Of a stretch of 64,000 nucleotides of DNA, positions 1 through 8,810 are shown piece by piece. A model generated the notes under the pieces. The model was given only the letters and a program-made list of their open reading frames with translations, made no database searches and was not told the origin of the DNA. The stretch covers positions 62,001 to 126,000 of the forward strand of contig CAAEJV010000033.1 in assembly GCA_900756155.1 (NCBI GenBank). Direction: 5' to 3'. Position 1 is the first letter of the stretch. Every line of letters starts with the position of its first letter. The translations under genes and the position numbers were made by a program. This stretch comes from Pasteurellaceae bacterium. GTDB taxonomy: Bacteria > Pseudomonadota > Gammaproteobacteria > Enterobacterales > Pasteurellaceae.

Positions 1-519
1 CATATTTTTTGCGCCCGCACCTGAAGCCGCTTGGTAAGTTGCGACAGATACCCATTCCACTAAATCTTTTTCAAATAAACCACCGATAGCCATTAACATT
101 AAGCTCACGGTACAGTTACCGCCTACAAAAGTTTTGATGCCTTTTTTCAAGCCTTCAGAAATTACGTGTTGATTTACTGGATCAAGCACGATAATTGCAT
201 CATCTTTCATACGTAGTGCAGAAGCGGCATCAACCCAATAACCATCCCAACCTGTTGCTTTCAATTTTGGATAAACTTCATTGGTATAGTCGCCACCTTG
301 GCAGGTCACGATAATGTCTAATTTTTTGAGTTCATCAATGTCGAATGCATTTTTAAGCTCACCCGCCTCTTTTCCTGCAAACACAGGCGCTTTTTGACCT
401 GCTTGAGAAGTGGTGAAGAAAACTGGATTAATATTGGCAAAATCTTGCTCTTGCACCATACGATCCATTAATACGGAGCCGACCATTCCGCGCCAACCGA
501 TAAAACCGACGTTTTTCAT
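1..519 (-). CDS. asd: Aspartate-semialdehyde dehydrogenase, N-terminal part
   Basis: Catalyses NADPH-dependent reduction of aspartyl phosphate to aspartate semialdehyde, the branch point to lysine/diaminopimelate, threonine and methionine. The gene runs off the left edge, so only the first 173 codons are seen. The N-terminus MKNVGFIGWRGMVGS carries the nucleotide-binding glycine motif, and GGNCTVSLML contains the catalytic cysteine at the position expected for the E. coli-type enzyme. The sequence follows E. coli Asd almost residue for residue. The ATG at 519-517 has the Shine-Dalgarno-like AAGGAAAA just upstream. The 138-bp gap to the next gene upstream contains that gene's terminator, so asd should have its own promoter. 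Confidence 0.95.
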   Translation of the reverse strand, partial: MKNVGFIGWRGMVGSVLMDRMVQEQDFANINPVFFTTSQAGQKAPVFAGKEAGELKNAFDIDELKKLDIIVTCQGGDYTNEVYPKLKATGWDGYWVDAASALRMKDDAIIVLDPVNQHVISEGLKKGIKTFVGGNCTVSLMLMAIGGLFEKDLVEWVSVATYQAASGAGAKNM

Positions 520-625
520 GAATTTTTCCTTATTTTATGTTGTGTTGAATGGGTCTATTAATTACAGGCTTTACGCTACAAAATCAAGCTTTTTTAGAAA
601 AAATGAGGCTTTGTTTAATTTTTCT

Positions 626-652
626 CAATAAAAAATCCCCTTTCGGGGATTT
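626..652 (-). terminator. Rho-independent terminator of the ngt gene
   Basis: Eight-base stem AAATCCCC / GGGGATTT with a TTTC loop (633-652). On the minus strand it is followed by a run of T, and it lies six bases past the stop codon of the glycosyltransferase gene. It separates that gene from asd. Confidence 0.85.
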
Positions 653-657
653 ATTGA

Positions 658-2676
658 TTATTTATCTGCTTTTTTCGTGGTTTTCTTTACTGGTTTTTTC
701 GGCTCAGATTTACCTTCAGATTTGACCGCACTTTTCTTTGTTGTGGTAGACTTGGTGGTCTTCTCTTTTGTGGTTGCGGATTTAGTTGCTTTTTTCTTTG
801 GCTTTTCAGCTAAATTTGCCGCTTTCCACTCCTCAAATTTTTCAAGTAACACTTTACCCATTGGGCTTGGATCGCCTGTAAATAAAGTTTGTAAGCCGTT
901 ATTTTCAATAATATGACGACGAAGTTCTAAACGTTCTTGATGGTTTTCTGCTAAACGAATTGCACGTTCAACATATTCATCTACCGTATTTGCAATTAAC
1001 CATTCCGGTAAACCTAAACGTTTGAATAACCCTTCATCAATATGTTCATGCACTTCTGCACCGGTTTTACATACGCCCACTAAACCTAATGTCACCATAT
1101 CAATAATGCCATTCGTGTTACCAAATGGGAATGGATTCACCATCATATCGCAGTTATGCAAAATACGAAGATATTGATCATAAGGCGCATGTGGATAAGC
1201 TGTCGCATCATTGCCTAAATAAGATTTAATAAAACGCTCAACATAAGGATGTGTCACACCACTAGATTGACCTAATGCAAAGTGGAAATGCACTTTCACA
1301 TTTGCACGATCACGAATGGCTTTTAATGCTGCCAAGAAATAGGGGTTAAGCTTCATTGTAGTTGAAGCAATACCAATATTCACCACTTCAGGATTTTCAC
1401 GTAAACGATATTCTACGTGTTGTGGTGCAAGTGCTGAAGGCACATAAGGTAAGGCATCTTTCGGTAAACGCAATAATTGCTCACTGAAGCATTTTTCAGA
1501 ACCCACATAATCATCTTCTACAATCACATATTCAATAAAATCAGAATGTGTCGTAGCTGGGTGACCTAAAGCAATCACTTGAACTAGTGCAAGGCGTGTA
1601 TTGCTTGCAAAAATAGTGGTTAAATCCATCCCAATACTTGGCATATAAAGAACCGCAGCACCATTTTTTTCACAAATCTCTTTTAATTCATTCAATTTAC
1701 CAAAAATATTATCGCCTTTTAATAAATGGAATTCATCAAACACCGCTTGACCTGCTGCATCTACAGCTTCATTACCCACACCAATTAAATGAAAACGCTC
1801 ACGCGCAGCAATCATTGAGGTGGAATGCGTACGGTAAATTGAATGGGATGAATGGAAATGTTCCAATAATACGACCATAACTGGTTTGCCATCACGTTCA
1901 CCTAATTTCGTAACATCGCGATCTACCCATCCACCTTGCAATAAATGACGACGAATAACTTGGTTTAATGCTTTTTTCACCCAATGTTTATTTTCAGCAA
2001 TATCGTAGCTGCAATGCATATACACATCATGTGAAATTGCACTCGGTACATTATTTAAGTTTTCAATTGCTGCTAATTTTTCAGGGAACCATTGTAAAAT
2101 AGTGCCACGTTTAGAGAATGCTTGATCTGTCGCAATAAAACGGGGTGATTGCAATGCAAAACAAAGCGATGCACATAATTCTGGATCTAAATTCCATAAA
2201 GCATCCAGATTCACGTTTATATTTGATTCCGGCAAGTACAAAATACAGAATTTAATTAATGATGATCTTGCATTATCTAAATGGAAATCAGATAAATTAG
2301 TTTTATCTGGATTGCGGTTATAAGTTTGCAACACATGATCAGCATTCACAAAAGGTGATGATGCAAAAATCATATTAATCCAACGTTGTAAGGTAAAGAA
2401 ACGTTGTGCCCCGCCTTCAGAAATATCTAATTTAGGATCAGAAAATAGCTCGCTCATTGCTACCGCTACACGGGTGCATAAATGTTTAATTTTATCTTGT
2501 ACTAATTCATCATTTAATTGGCTAGGATAATCAATTTCAATACCTTCTACACCGCCAAAATTACTATCTATTTTGCTTAAAATATCCAATAATTCAATGC
2601 AAGCTGATTCATAGCTTTTTGCTGCTACTTCCTGTTCAAAACGGATAACACTTGGTTGTTTTTGTGCTTCTGTCAT
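658..2676 (-). CDS. ngt: Cytoplasmic N-glycosyltransferase, HMW1C/ApNGT type, with lysine-rich tail
   Basis: Soluble GT41-family enzyme expected to transfer glucose from UDP-glucose to Asn in NX(S/T) sequons of exported adhesins before secretion. Residues 1-618 follow Actinobacillus pleuropneumoniae NGT closely: an all-alpha N-terminal domain, then two Rossmann-like halves. Residues corresponding to those reported as important in ApNGT are present, each shifted by one: His278 (SHSIYRTHS), Lys442 (MKLNPYF), His496 (PHAPY) and Asp526 (GIIDMVTL). Odd: after about residue 620 there is an extra tail of some 50 residues rich in Lys, Thr, Ser and Ala (19 Lys in the last 49), absent from the ApNGT sequence as I recall it; a perfect uptake signal (725-733) sits inside its coding DNA. 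The gene lies 39 bp downstream of rimO, as in A. pleuropneumoniae, so the two are probably one operon. No alpha-6-glucosyltransferase (agt) partner is present here. Confidence 0.93.
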   Translation of the reverse strand: MTEAQKQPSVIRFEQEVAAKSYESACIELLDILSKIDSNFGGVEGIEIDYPSQLNDELVQDKIKHLCTRVAVAMSELFSDPKLDISEGGAQRFFTLQRWINMIFASSPFVNADHVLQTYNRNPDKTNLSDFHLDNARSSLIKFCILYLPESNINVNLDALWNLDPELCASLCFALQSPRFIATDQAFSKRGTILQWFPEKLAAIENLNNVPSAISHDVYMHCSYDIAENKHWVKKALNQVIRRHLLQGGWVDRDVTKLGERDGKPVMVVLLEHFHSSHSIYRTHSTSMIAARERFHLIGVGNEAVDAAGQAVFDEFHLLKGDNIFGKLNELKEICEKNGAAVLYMPSIGMDLTTIFASNTRLALVQVIALGHPATTHSDFIEYVIVEDDYVGSEKCFSEQLLRLPKDALPYVPSALAPQHVEYRLRENPEVVNIGIASTTMKLNPYFLAALKAIRDRANVKVHFHFALGQSSGVTHPYVERFIKSYLGNDATAYPHAPYDQYLRILHNCDMMVNPFPFGNTNGIIDMVTLGLVGVCKTGAEVHEHIDEGLFKRLGLPEWLIANTVDEYVERAIRLAENHQERLELRRHIIENNGLQTLFTGDPSPMGKVLLEKFEEWKAANLAEKPKKKATKSATTKEKTTKSTTTKKSAVKSEGKSEPKKPVKKTTKKADK

Positions 2677-2715
2677 TTCTAAATTCCTTTGGTAAAAAAT
2701 AAATAAAATGAATAA

Positions 2716-4053
2716 TTAACAGGTTCCCCACAGATCATATTCATCTGAATGGGTGATGGTTACTTTAATAAATTCGCCTACTTTCACTGGCGTGCCACTT
2801 AGATTTTCAATATAAACTAAGCCATCAACTTCTGGTGCATCAGCTTTTGTTCGCCCGATAATACCTTCGTCATCAATTTCATCCACAATTACATCAAGCG
2901 TTTGGCCTATTTTTTGTTTTAATCGTTCAGCCGAAATTTCTTGTTGTAACTGCATAAAGCGGTGGAAACGTTCTTCTTTTACCTCTTCAGGCACTTGGTC
3001 GGCCATTTCGGTAGCTGGTGCGCCTTCTACTGGGCTAAATTTGAAACAGCCCACGCGATCAAGTTGTGCTTCTTTTAAGAAATTCAATAACATTTGGAAG
3101 TCTTCTTCTGTTTCACCCGGGAAACCTACGATAAAAGTTGAACGCAAAGTTAAATCTGGACAAATCTCACGCCATTGCTTGATACGCTCTAAAGTGCGGT
3201 CAATTTTTCCTGGTCTTTTCATTGCTTTTAAAATTTTCGGACTCGCATGTTGTAATGGAATATCCAAATAAGGCAACAATAAACCTTCCGCCATTAATGG
3301 AATTAAATCATCCACATGAGGATAAGGATAAACGTAATGTAAACGCACCCAAATACCTAATTTACCAAGCTGTTTACACAAGGTCATTAAGTCATTCTTA
3401 ATTGGCATACCATTCCAGAAGGCCGTTTTCACGCCACCTTCTTTGCGTTGTGTATCCATCGCATAAGCAGAAGTATCTTGTGAAACAACCAATAACTCTT
3501 TCACGCCTGCATCAGCAAGACGTTTTGCTTCATCCAATACTTGCGTGATAGAGCGGCTTTCTAAATCCCCACGTAATGAAGGGATTATACAGAATGTACA
3601 ACGATGATCACAGCCTTCTGAGATTTTCAAATAAGCATAGTGTTTTGGTGTTAATTTCACCCCTTGTTTTGGTACAAGGCTGGTATATGGATTATGCTCA
3701 GGTTTAGGAACGTACTTGTGTACTTGTGCCATTACCGTTTCATAACTGTGCGGACCGCTCACTTCCAATACTTTCGGGTGAACTTGACGAATTTGATCTT
3801 CTTTTGCACCTAAACAGCCGGTCACAATCACGCGTCCGTTTTCTTCCAACGCCTCTCCAATGGCTTCAAGGGATTCCTGTACAGCACTATCAATAAAACC
3901 GCAAGTATTCACAATAACCAAGTCCACATTTTCATAACTTGGCACAATGTTATACCCATCAGTACGTAATTCAGTCAGAATACGTTCGGAATCCACTAAA
4001 TTTTTAGGACAACCTAAACTTACAAAGCCAATATTCGGCGTTGATTTTTGCAT
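2716..4053 (-). CDS. rimO: Ribosomal protein S12 methylthiotransferase RimO
   Basis: Radical-SAM enzyme that adds a methylthio group to Asp89 of ribosomal protein S12. Order of domains: an N-terminal UPF0004 domain (VSLGCPKNLVDSER with conserved Cys, NTCGFID, TGCLGAKE), then the radical-SAM core with the CxxxCxxC motif (CDHRCTFC), and a C-terminal TRAM domain ending DEYDLWG. The start at 4053 gives 445 residues, close to the family's roughly 440, beginning MQKSTPNIGFVSLG; an in-frame ATGATG at 4077 would add eight residues not expected from homologues. It heads the rimO-ngt pair and is divergent from the mgtC-like gene, with promoters likely in 4054-4218. Confidence 0.95.
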   Translation of the reverse strand: MQKSTPNIGFVSLGCPKNLVDSERILTELRTDGYNIVPSYENVDLVIVNTCGFIDSAVQESLEAIGEALEENGRVIVTGCLGAKEDQIRQVHPKVLEVSGPHSYETVMAQVHKYVPKPEHNPYTSLVPKQGVKLTPKHYAYLKISEGCDHRCTFCIIPSLRGDLESRSITQVLDEAKRLADAGVKELLVVSQDTSAYAMDTQRKEGGVKTAFWNGMPIKNDLMTLCKQLGKLGIWVRLHYVYPYPHVDDLIPLMAEGLLLPYLDIPLQHASPKILKAMKRPGKIDRTLERIKQWREICPDLTLRSTFIVGFPGETEEDFQMLLNFLKEAQLDRVGCFKFSPVEGAPATEMADQVPEEVKEERFHRFMQLQQEISAERLKQKIGQTLDVIVDEIDDEGIIGRTKADAPEVDGLVYIENLSGTPVKVGEFIKVTITHSDEYDLWGTC

Positions 4054-4218
4054 AAATTTATTCTCAGCTATCATCATCTTTCAAAACTTTAGATTTTACT
4101 CAATTTCAAGCCGAAAGGCGATAAATTAAAGGTAAATTGATTGTAAATTTGCCCATTAAAGTCCTTTTTTCAGGTAGAATAATGCCCGTTTTTTTATTTA
4201 CTCATATTCATTATTAAC

Positions 4219-4935
4219 ATGGAAAATTCTTTTCTTTTTTCGACCGCTCTTGAACAGACGGCTTATTTACTTATCCTAGGGAAAATGCTACTCGCACTTG
4301 TACTTGGCGGGATTATTGGCTTAGAACGTGAACTTAAACACAAACCGGTTGGGGTCAAAACCTGTGCCATTATTGCGGTGACGACTTGTGTACTGACGAT
4401 TGTATCTATTCAAGCCGCAGAACATTATGCGCAAGTTTCAGATAACATTCGAACTGACCCTATGCGACTTGCCGCACAAGTAATCAGTGGTATCGGTTTC
4501 TTAGGTGCAGGGGTTATTTTGCACAAGAAAAATGATGCTATTTCAGGTTTAACCACTGCAGCAATCATCTGGGCTGCGGCAGCTATTGGTGTGGCAACAG
4601 GTGCTGGTTTTATTTTTGATGCGATTATTGCCACTTTAATGATTTTAATCGCCATCCGTATCAGCCCGATTGTGCAGCGTTATGTTCGCCGTAAAACCTA
4701 TAAAAAGCGTACTCGATTGGCTATTCAGCTAAGTTCTGCGAACGGTATTAGTAAAGTCACAGATTTATTACTCAAACATGACTATCGTATTGAAAATATC
4801 TCGGTAAAAGACCAAGCTAGCGGCGAAGTTCGCTTGCAAGTACGATGCTACAACATCGATAATGAAATGCTAAAAGATGTCTATACGCTGTTAAAAACAG
4901 AAGATGAAGTACTGAGTGTGGATGTAGAAAATTAA
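4219..4935 (+). CDS. MgtC/SapB-family inner-membrane protein
   Basis: A 238-residue protein with an N-terminal hydrophobic domain of four to five membrane spans (about residues 13-150). It carries the family signature GGIIGLERELKHKPVGVKT, followed by GIGFLGAGVILHKK. A soluble ACT-like C-terminal domain of about 75 residues follows (LLLKHDYRIENISVKDQ...). MgtC proteins are linked to growth at low magnesium and, in pathogens, to survival in macrophages, often through the F1Fo ATPase; that role is not shown here. No good Shine-Dalgarno is visible before the ATG. The gene converges on the DMT transporter gene, ending 8 bp from it. Confidence 0.85.
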   Translation: MENSFLFSTALEQTAYLLILGKMLLALVLGGIIGLERELKHKPVGVKTCAIIAVTTCVLTIVSIQAAEHYAQVSDNIRTDPMRLAAQVISGIGFLGAGVILHKKNDAISGLTTAAIIWAAAAIGVATGAGFIFDAIIATLMILIAIRISPIVQRYVRRKTYKKRTRLAIQLSSANGISKVTDLLLKHDYRIENISVKDQASGEVRLQVRCYNIDNEMLKDVYTLLKTEDEVLSVDVEN

Positions 4936-4943
4936 AACTCTAC

Positions 4944-5819
4944 TTATTCAAGTGATACTCTAGTTAATTTAGGTAAGCGATAAATAATCAAAGAAATTAA
5001 AATTAAACTACAACCTAATATTTTTATGAACGAAAATATTTCACCTAAAAAAAATATGCTTAAAACCAGAGTCCATATAGGTTCTAATAACATTATAACT
5101 GCTGCATTATTAATACTGCACTTATTTTGAGCAATAGTTTGTAAAAAAACCCTTAAATTGGTAGCAATAAGGATACTACCTGCAAACCAAAATAAGGTAT
5201 TCATAGAGATGGGGAATAGCCATTTTTCTACCAATAAAGAATATAATCCAGCCAAAACTCCAACAACTCCGATCTGAATTGTTGTCAAAGCCAATGGTGG
5301 AATATTCTTAGCAAATTGATTATTTAACACAAAATATAATGCAGCAGAAATAGAGGCTAGTAAGAAAATAATATTACTCAAGGAAAAATGGAACATGCTG
5401 CTTTTTTGTCCCAATAAACAATAGAGCCCTAATACAGCAATAGGTAGTGAAATCCAAAAAATTTTTTGAGGTTTATGCTTAAATAATCCCCAAGATATTA
5501 AAGGAGCGATCAGCATTGATAGACTATATAAGAAAGCTCCTTCCCCTAAGTATTCGCTTAATATTAATCCAGAAATCCATAATACCATCGTTAGTATATA
5601 AGCTAAACCAACACTCACAGCTTTCATTATTTGAAAAAATTCTAACTTACAAATTGTAGAATAGGAAAAGGGCAAAAATATAAGAAATGCAATGGTGAAA
5701 CGAAGGCCAATAAACCCCATCTGTGGCATTCCCTCTAAAGAATATTTAGAAAAAAACCAACCTGAAGCAGCAATAAAAGTTACAAAAAATAAAATAAGTT
5801 CGCCAGAATACTTACGCAT
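4944..5819 (-). CDS. EamA/DMT-family transporter
   Basis: A 291-residue membrane protein with about ten hydrophobic spans arranged as two EamA repeats. FFVTFIAASGWFFSKYSL near the N-terminus and the LEPIWTLVLSIFFLGE block in the second repeat are typical of drug/metabolite exporters and permeases; the Glu of LEP and the Gly-Glu after the helix are the usual EamA landmarks. The substrate cannot be inferred from sequence. It is separated from the upstream exported PP2C-like gene by a strong terminator, so it is not clearly part of the uronate operon. Confidence 0.8.
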   Translation of the reverse strand: MRKYSGELILFFVTFIAASGWFFSKYSLEGMPQMGFIGLRFTIAFLIFLPFSYSTICKLEFFQIMKAVSVGLAYILTMVLWISGLILSEYLGEGAFLYSLSMLIAPLISWGLFKHKPQKIFWISLPIAVLGLYCLLGQKSSMFHFSLSNIIFLLASISAALYFVLNNQFAKNIPPLALTTIQIGVVGVLAGLYSLLVEKWLFPISMNTLFWFAGSILIATNLRVFLQTIAQNKCSINNAAVIMLLEPIWTLVLSIFFLGEIFSFIKILGCSLILISLIIYRLPKLTRVSLE

Positions 5820-5831
5820 AAATTAATAATA

Positions 5832-5867
5832 TAAAAAAACCTGTACTTATTTAACGTAAGTACAGGT
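5832..5867 (-). terminator. Terminator at the end of the leftward uronate operon
   Basis: Perfect 11-bp stem ACCTGTACTTA / TAAGTACAGGT around a 6-base loop (5840-5867). On the minus strand it is followed by seven T. It lies 7 bp after the stop codon of the PP2C-like gene. Confidence 0.88.
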
Positions 5868-5874
5868 AGATAGC

Positions 5875-6810
5875 CTATTTAGATTTATAGATCAAAATTG
5901 CTCTATCATCAAAGGTATAATTACCTTTTACGACTCCTTTTGTTGATGGGTTTTCAATGCGCAATGGGTCGTTTTTTAGTTCTTCTTTCAATTGATTTTC
6001 ATAACTATCAACAGTTGCTTCTTTCGGATAAGTTTCATATCCATCTGAAGATAATTCAATCACTTTAGGAGTTTTATCAAACTTCCAAGTTTTTAATTCC
6101 GATTCAGGGATATTAAAACCATCAATTGCCCAATATTGGAAAGCTTTTGGAGCGTTTGGGTTGTTTTGAAATTCAGATTGTCTTTTCAGCAAAGGAAGAA
6201 TATAAAAACGACCTAAATCATTTTCTTCTATTTGCTCAGGTGTTAATTTCAAATCTTTTAGAATTTTTACTCTCAAAGCACTATTTAATACATCAACATA
6301 TTTAGCTTCATCATTGTAATTAACCCCATCAATTCTTGCCTTTGAGTCACCAATTGCAACAAGCTCATTGGTATCCAAGTTATACCAAATTAATGTTGCT
6401 GTTGGTCTAAACAATGGATTCTTTTCAAAATCCATGTCTGGATTCTTAGCATAAAATTCTTTGAATTTCTCATTAATTTTCTGCAAAATCGCTAATTTAT
6501 CTGTATTAGGAGGAAGCGATTGGAAAACATCTTGAATGATATCTCTGCTAACTCGACCTCCTTTTTTGCCGTCATATTTCTTACCAGATTTATCAGTCGC
6601 TCCATCAAAAACGGCAAGATAGTGATCATTGAAAAATAATCCATCTTCACAAATTTGATTATTTTTCTCACCGGCCCCTCCTTTGCCTTGAATAAAGTAA
6701 TCAATAGAACCACTTTTCACTGATGTCTGCACAAGCTTATCATAAGTCAGATCATCCTGAGCAAACACACCCAATGAAATAAAAGGTAATACTAATAATG
6801 CTTTTTTCAT
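5875..6810 (-). CDS. Exported PP2C-like phosphatase, last gene of the uronate operon
   Basis: A 311-residue protein with an N-terminal signal peptide (MKKALLVLPFISLGVFA, cut likely before QDD), so probably periplasmic. PP2C (PPM-type) metal-dependent phosphatase landmarks occur in order (numbered from the first of two Met): ICEDG 54-58, FDGATD 69-74 (metal-binding DG), TATL 138-141, GDSKAR 155-160 (the GDSR motif), SSDGYE 255-260 and DDRA 302-305 (the final metal Asp). PP2C enzymes are normally cytoplasmic, so an exported one is unusual. It begins 27 bp after uxuA and precedes the operon terminator, so it is co-transcribed with the uronate genes. The start at 6810 is preferred because GGAGG is five bases upstream; the adjacent ATG at 6813 is too close to it. 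Phosphatase activity and substrate are unproven. Confidence 0.7.
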   Translation of the reverse strand: MKKALLVLPFISLGVFAQDDLTYDKLVQTSVKSGSIDYFIQGKGGAGEKNNQICEDGLFFNDHYLAVFDGATDKSGKKYDGKKGGRVSRDIIQDVFQSLPPNTDKLAILQKINEKFKEFYAKNPDMDFEKNPLFRPTATLIWYNLDTNELVAIGDSKARIDGVNYNDEAKYVDVLNSALRVKILKDLKLTPEQIEENDLGRFYILPLLKRQSEFQNNPNAPKAFQYWAIDGFNIPESELKTWKFDKTPKVIELSSDGYETYPKEATVDSYENQLKEELKNDPLRIENPSTKGVVKGNYTFDDRAILIYKSK

Positions 6811-6837
6811 CATTTCCTCCTTAGTAAGGAATTCCTG

Positions 6838-8022
6838 TTATTTATTGAAATATACTTTTTTTAATGCCATCTCTAAACCTCGAAATTCAGCCAGACCTTT
6901 TAAACGTCCAATAGCGGAATACCCAGGATTTGTTTTCTTATGCAAATCATCCAACATCTGATGTCCATGATCTGGTCTCATAGGAATCAATCTAGTCTCA
7001 CCATTATTTAAACGACGATACTCTTCAGTTAATAATGCTTTTACTACATTAAACATATCCACATCTCCTTGTAAATGAGAAGCCTCATGGAACGTTAATG
7101 GATTATCTTCTCTTTCTGTTGAGCGTAGATGAGCAAAGTAAATACGATCGGCAAATTGTTCTGTCATTTTAACTAAATCATTATCTGAACGAACACCATA
7201 AGACCCAGTACACATAGTAAAACCATTTGCTGGAAGCGGTTCTACTTCAACAAACCATTGCATATCCTCTATAGTAGATACGATACGAGGTAACCCTAAT
7301 ATTGGACGAGGAGGATCATCAGGATGAATAGCCAGTTTAACGCCAACCTCTTGTGCAACCGGCACAATTTGATTTAAAAAATAGGCAAGATGAGAGCGGA
7401 ATTTTTCTGGTGAAATATCTTTATAACGATCTAATTGTCCTTGGAACTCTTCCAAAGTATACCCTTCTTCTGCACCAGGAAGACCAGCAATAATATTATT
7501 AGTTAATTGCTTAATATCTGCTTCCGTCATCTTTTCATAATAACGTTTAGCTGCTTCCTGTTCTTCCTCTGTATAACTTAACTCTGCATTAGGACGTTTC
7601 AGAATATGCAATTCAAAGGCAGAAAAAGCTATATGATCAAAACGTAGAGCCTTAGAACCATCAGGCAATTCATAAGCTAAATCTGTACGTGTCCAATCTA
7701 AAACAGGCATAAAGTTATAACAAACTGTATCAATACCACATTTAGCTAAATTACGAAGAGTTTGTTTATAATTATCAATCCAAATCTGATAATTGCCAGT
7801 TTGTGTTTTTATTTCCTCATGTACTGGCACACTCTCAACTACAGACCAAACTAGCCCTGCTGTTTCAACTTCTGCTTTTCGTTTTTCAATTTCCTCAATA
7901 CTCCAAACCTGCCCATTTGGAATATGATGCAATGCTGTTACAATACCTGTCGCACCTGCTTGTCTAATATCCGATAGAGATACCGGATCTTTGGGTCCAT
8001 ACCAACGCCATGCTTGTTCCAT
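6838..8022 (-). CDS. uxuA: Mannonate dehydratase
   Basis: Dehydrates D-mannonate to 2-keto-3-deoxygluconate (KDG), the third step of glucuronate breakdown. The 394 residues follow the UxuA family throughout: MEQAWRWYGPKDPVSL at the N-terminus, the TIM-barrel metal-site segments KLAIHPDDPP and CTGSYG, a further His in FAHLRS, and MRPDHGHQM near the C-terminus. The start has GGAGG nine bases upstream. It lies 19 bp after uxuR in the leftward operon and just before the PP2C-like gene. Confidence 0.95.
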   Translation of the reverse strand: MEQAWRWYGPKDPVSLSDIRQAGATGIVTALHHIPNGQVWSIEEIEKRKAEVETAGLVWSVVESVPVHEEIKTQTGNYQIWIDNYKQTLRNLAKCGIDTVCYNFMPVLDWTRTDLAYELPDGSKALRFDHIAFSAFELHILKRPNAELSYTEEEQEAAKRYYEKMTEADIKQLTNNIIAGLPGAEEGYTLEEFQGQLDRYKDISPEKFRSHLAYFLNQIVPVAQEVGVKLAIHPDDPPRPILGLPRIVSTIEDMQWFVEVEPLPANGFTMCTGSYGVRSDNDLVKMTEQFADRIYFAHLRSTEREDNPLTFHEASHLQGDVDMFNVVKALLTEEYRRLNNGETRLIPMRPDHGHQMLDDLHKKTNPGYSAIGRLKGLAEFRGLEMALKKVYFNK

Positions 8023-8041
8023 TTGAACCTCCTTCTTAATT

Positions 8042-8797
8042 TTAACGATCTACAACAATTGGACTCATATTAAATAGATAACCATCAAAATCAGGATCAT
8101 CTACATCAGATAACTCAAAAAGTTTTTGTTTTACATTTTCTAAGTGTTGCCACATAGCTTTCTTTGCCATTGCGGGATCTTTACGTTGCAATGCCGTTAT
8201 AATATTTTCATGATCTTGTAACCAAAGATGCCGATAACTCTGATTTGGAATATGTAAATGTAATCCTTGCCACATTTTGCTATTTATACGTAGCTCCCAG
8301 AGCGCCTTTTGCATATGTACAATTACTTCATTTTGCGTAATTTCAGCAATTGTTTGATGAAAATCTTCATCAGCCACATAATCTTCATCACCTTGATCTA
8401 AATTGGAACGTTCTCTAGCCAGAATTTCTTTTAAACGAACAATATCTGAACGAGTTGCTTGTAATGCAGCAAATTCAGCAATACTACTTTCCAATAATTG
8501 ACGAGCTTGTAATAATTCAAAAGGTCCAACATCAACTTTATCAAGCACATCATCATTGCTTGCCTGTCTTTGAGGCAAAGCAATAACATATACGCCTGAG
8601 CCTTTTCTTACCTCAACTAGATTTTCTAATTCCAACATAATGATAGCTTCACGAATAACCGTTCTACTAACATCAAAATACTCTGCTAAATCTCGCTCTG
8701 CAGGTAATTTTTCACCAACTTTATATTGATTATTATTAAGTTGTTCTTTTAATTCATTTCCAATCTTTTTATAGGATCTTAATTCATCAAAGTTCAT
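8042..8797 (-). CDS. uxuR: GntR/FadR-family regulator of uronate genes
   Basis: A 251-residue transcription factor. The winged helix-turn-helix occupies about residues 8-75 (LPAERDLAEYFDVSRTVIREAI is the GntR signature region), and an FCD-type effector domain about 95-235, with Asp/His residues likely to bind a metal and uronate ligand (DEDFHQTIAE). It resembles E. coli UxuR/ExuR, which respond to fructuronate or glucuronate. It sits inside the operon it is expected to control, between the GH31 gene and uxuA, with 13- and 19-bp gaps. A matching palindrome lies in the divergent promoter region at 13056-13074. Confidence 0.88.
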   Translation of the reverse strand: MNFDELRSYKKIGNELKEQLNNNQYKVGEKLPAERDLAEYFDVSRTVIREAIIMLELENLVEVRKGSGVYVIALPQRQASNDDVLDKVDVGPFELLQARQLLESSIAEFAALQATRSDIVRLKEILARERSNLDQGDEDYVADEDFHQTIAEITQNEVIVHMQKALWELRINSKMWQGLHLHIPNQSYRHLWLQDHENIITALQRKDPAMAKKAMWQHLENVKQKLFELSDVDDPDFDGYLFNMSPIVVDR

Positions 8798-8810
8798 TAC
8801 TCTTCTCTAA

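Noticed and set aside
677..916. 79-codon open frame opposite the ngt tail
   Set aside because: Its Phe/Val-rich sequence is the complement of the Lys/Thr codons of the tail; nothing supports translation.
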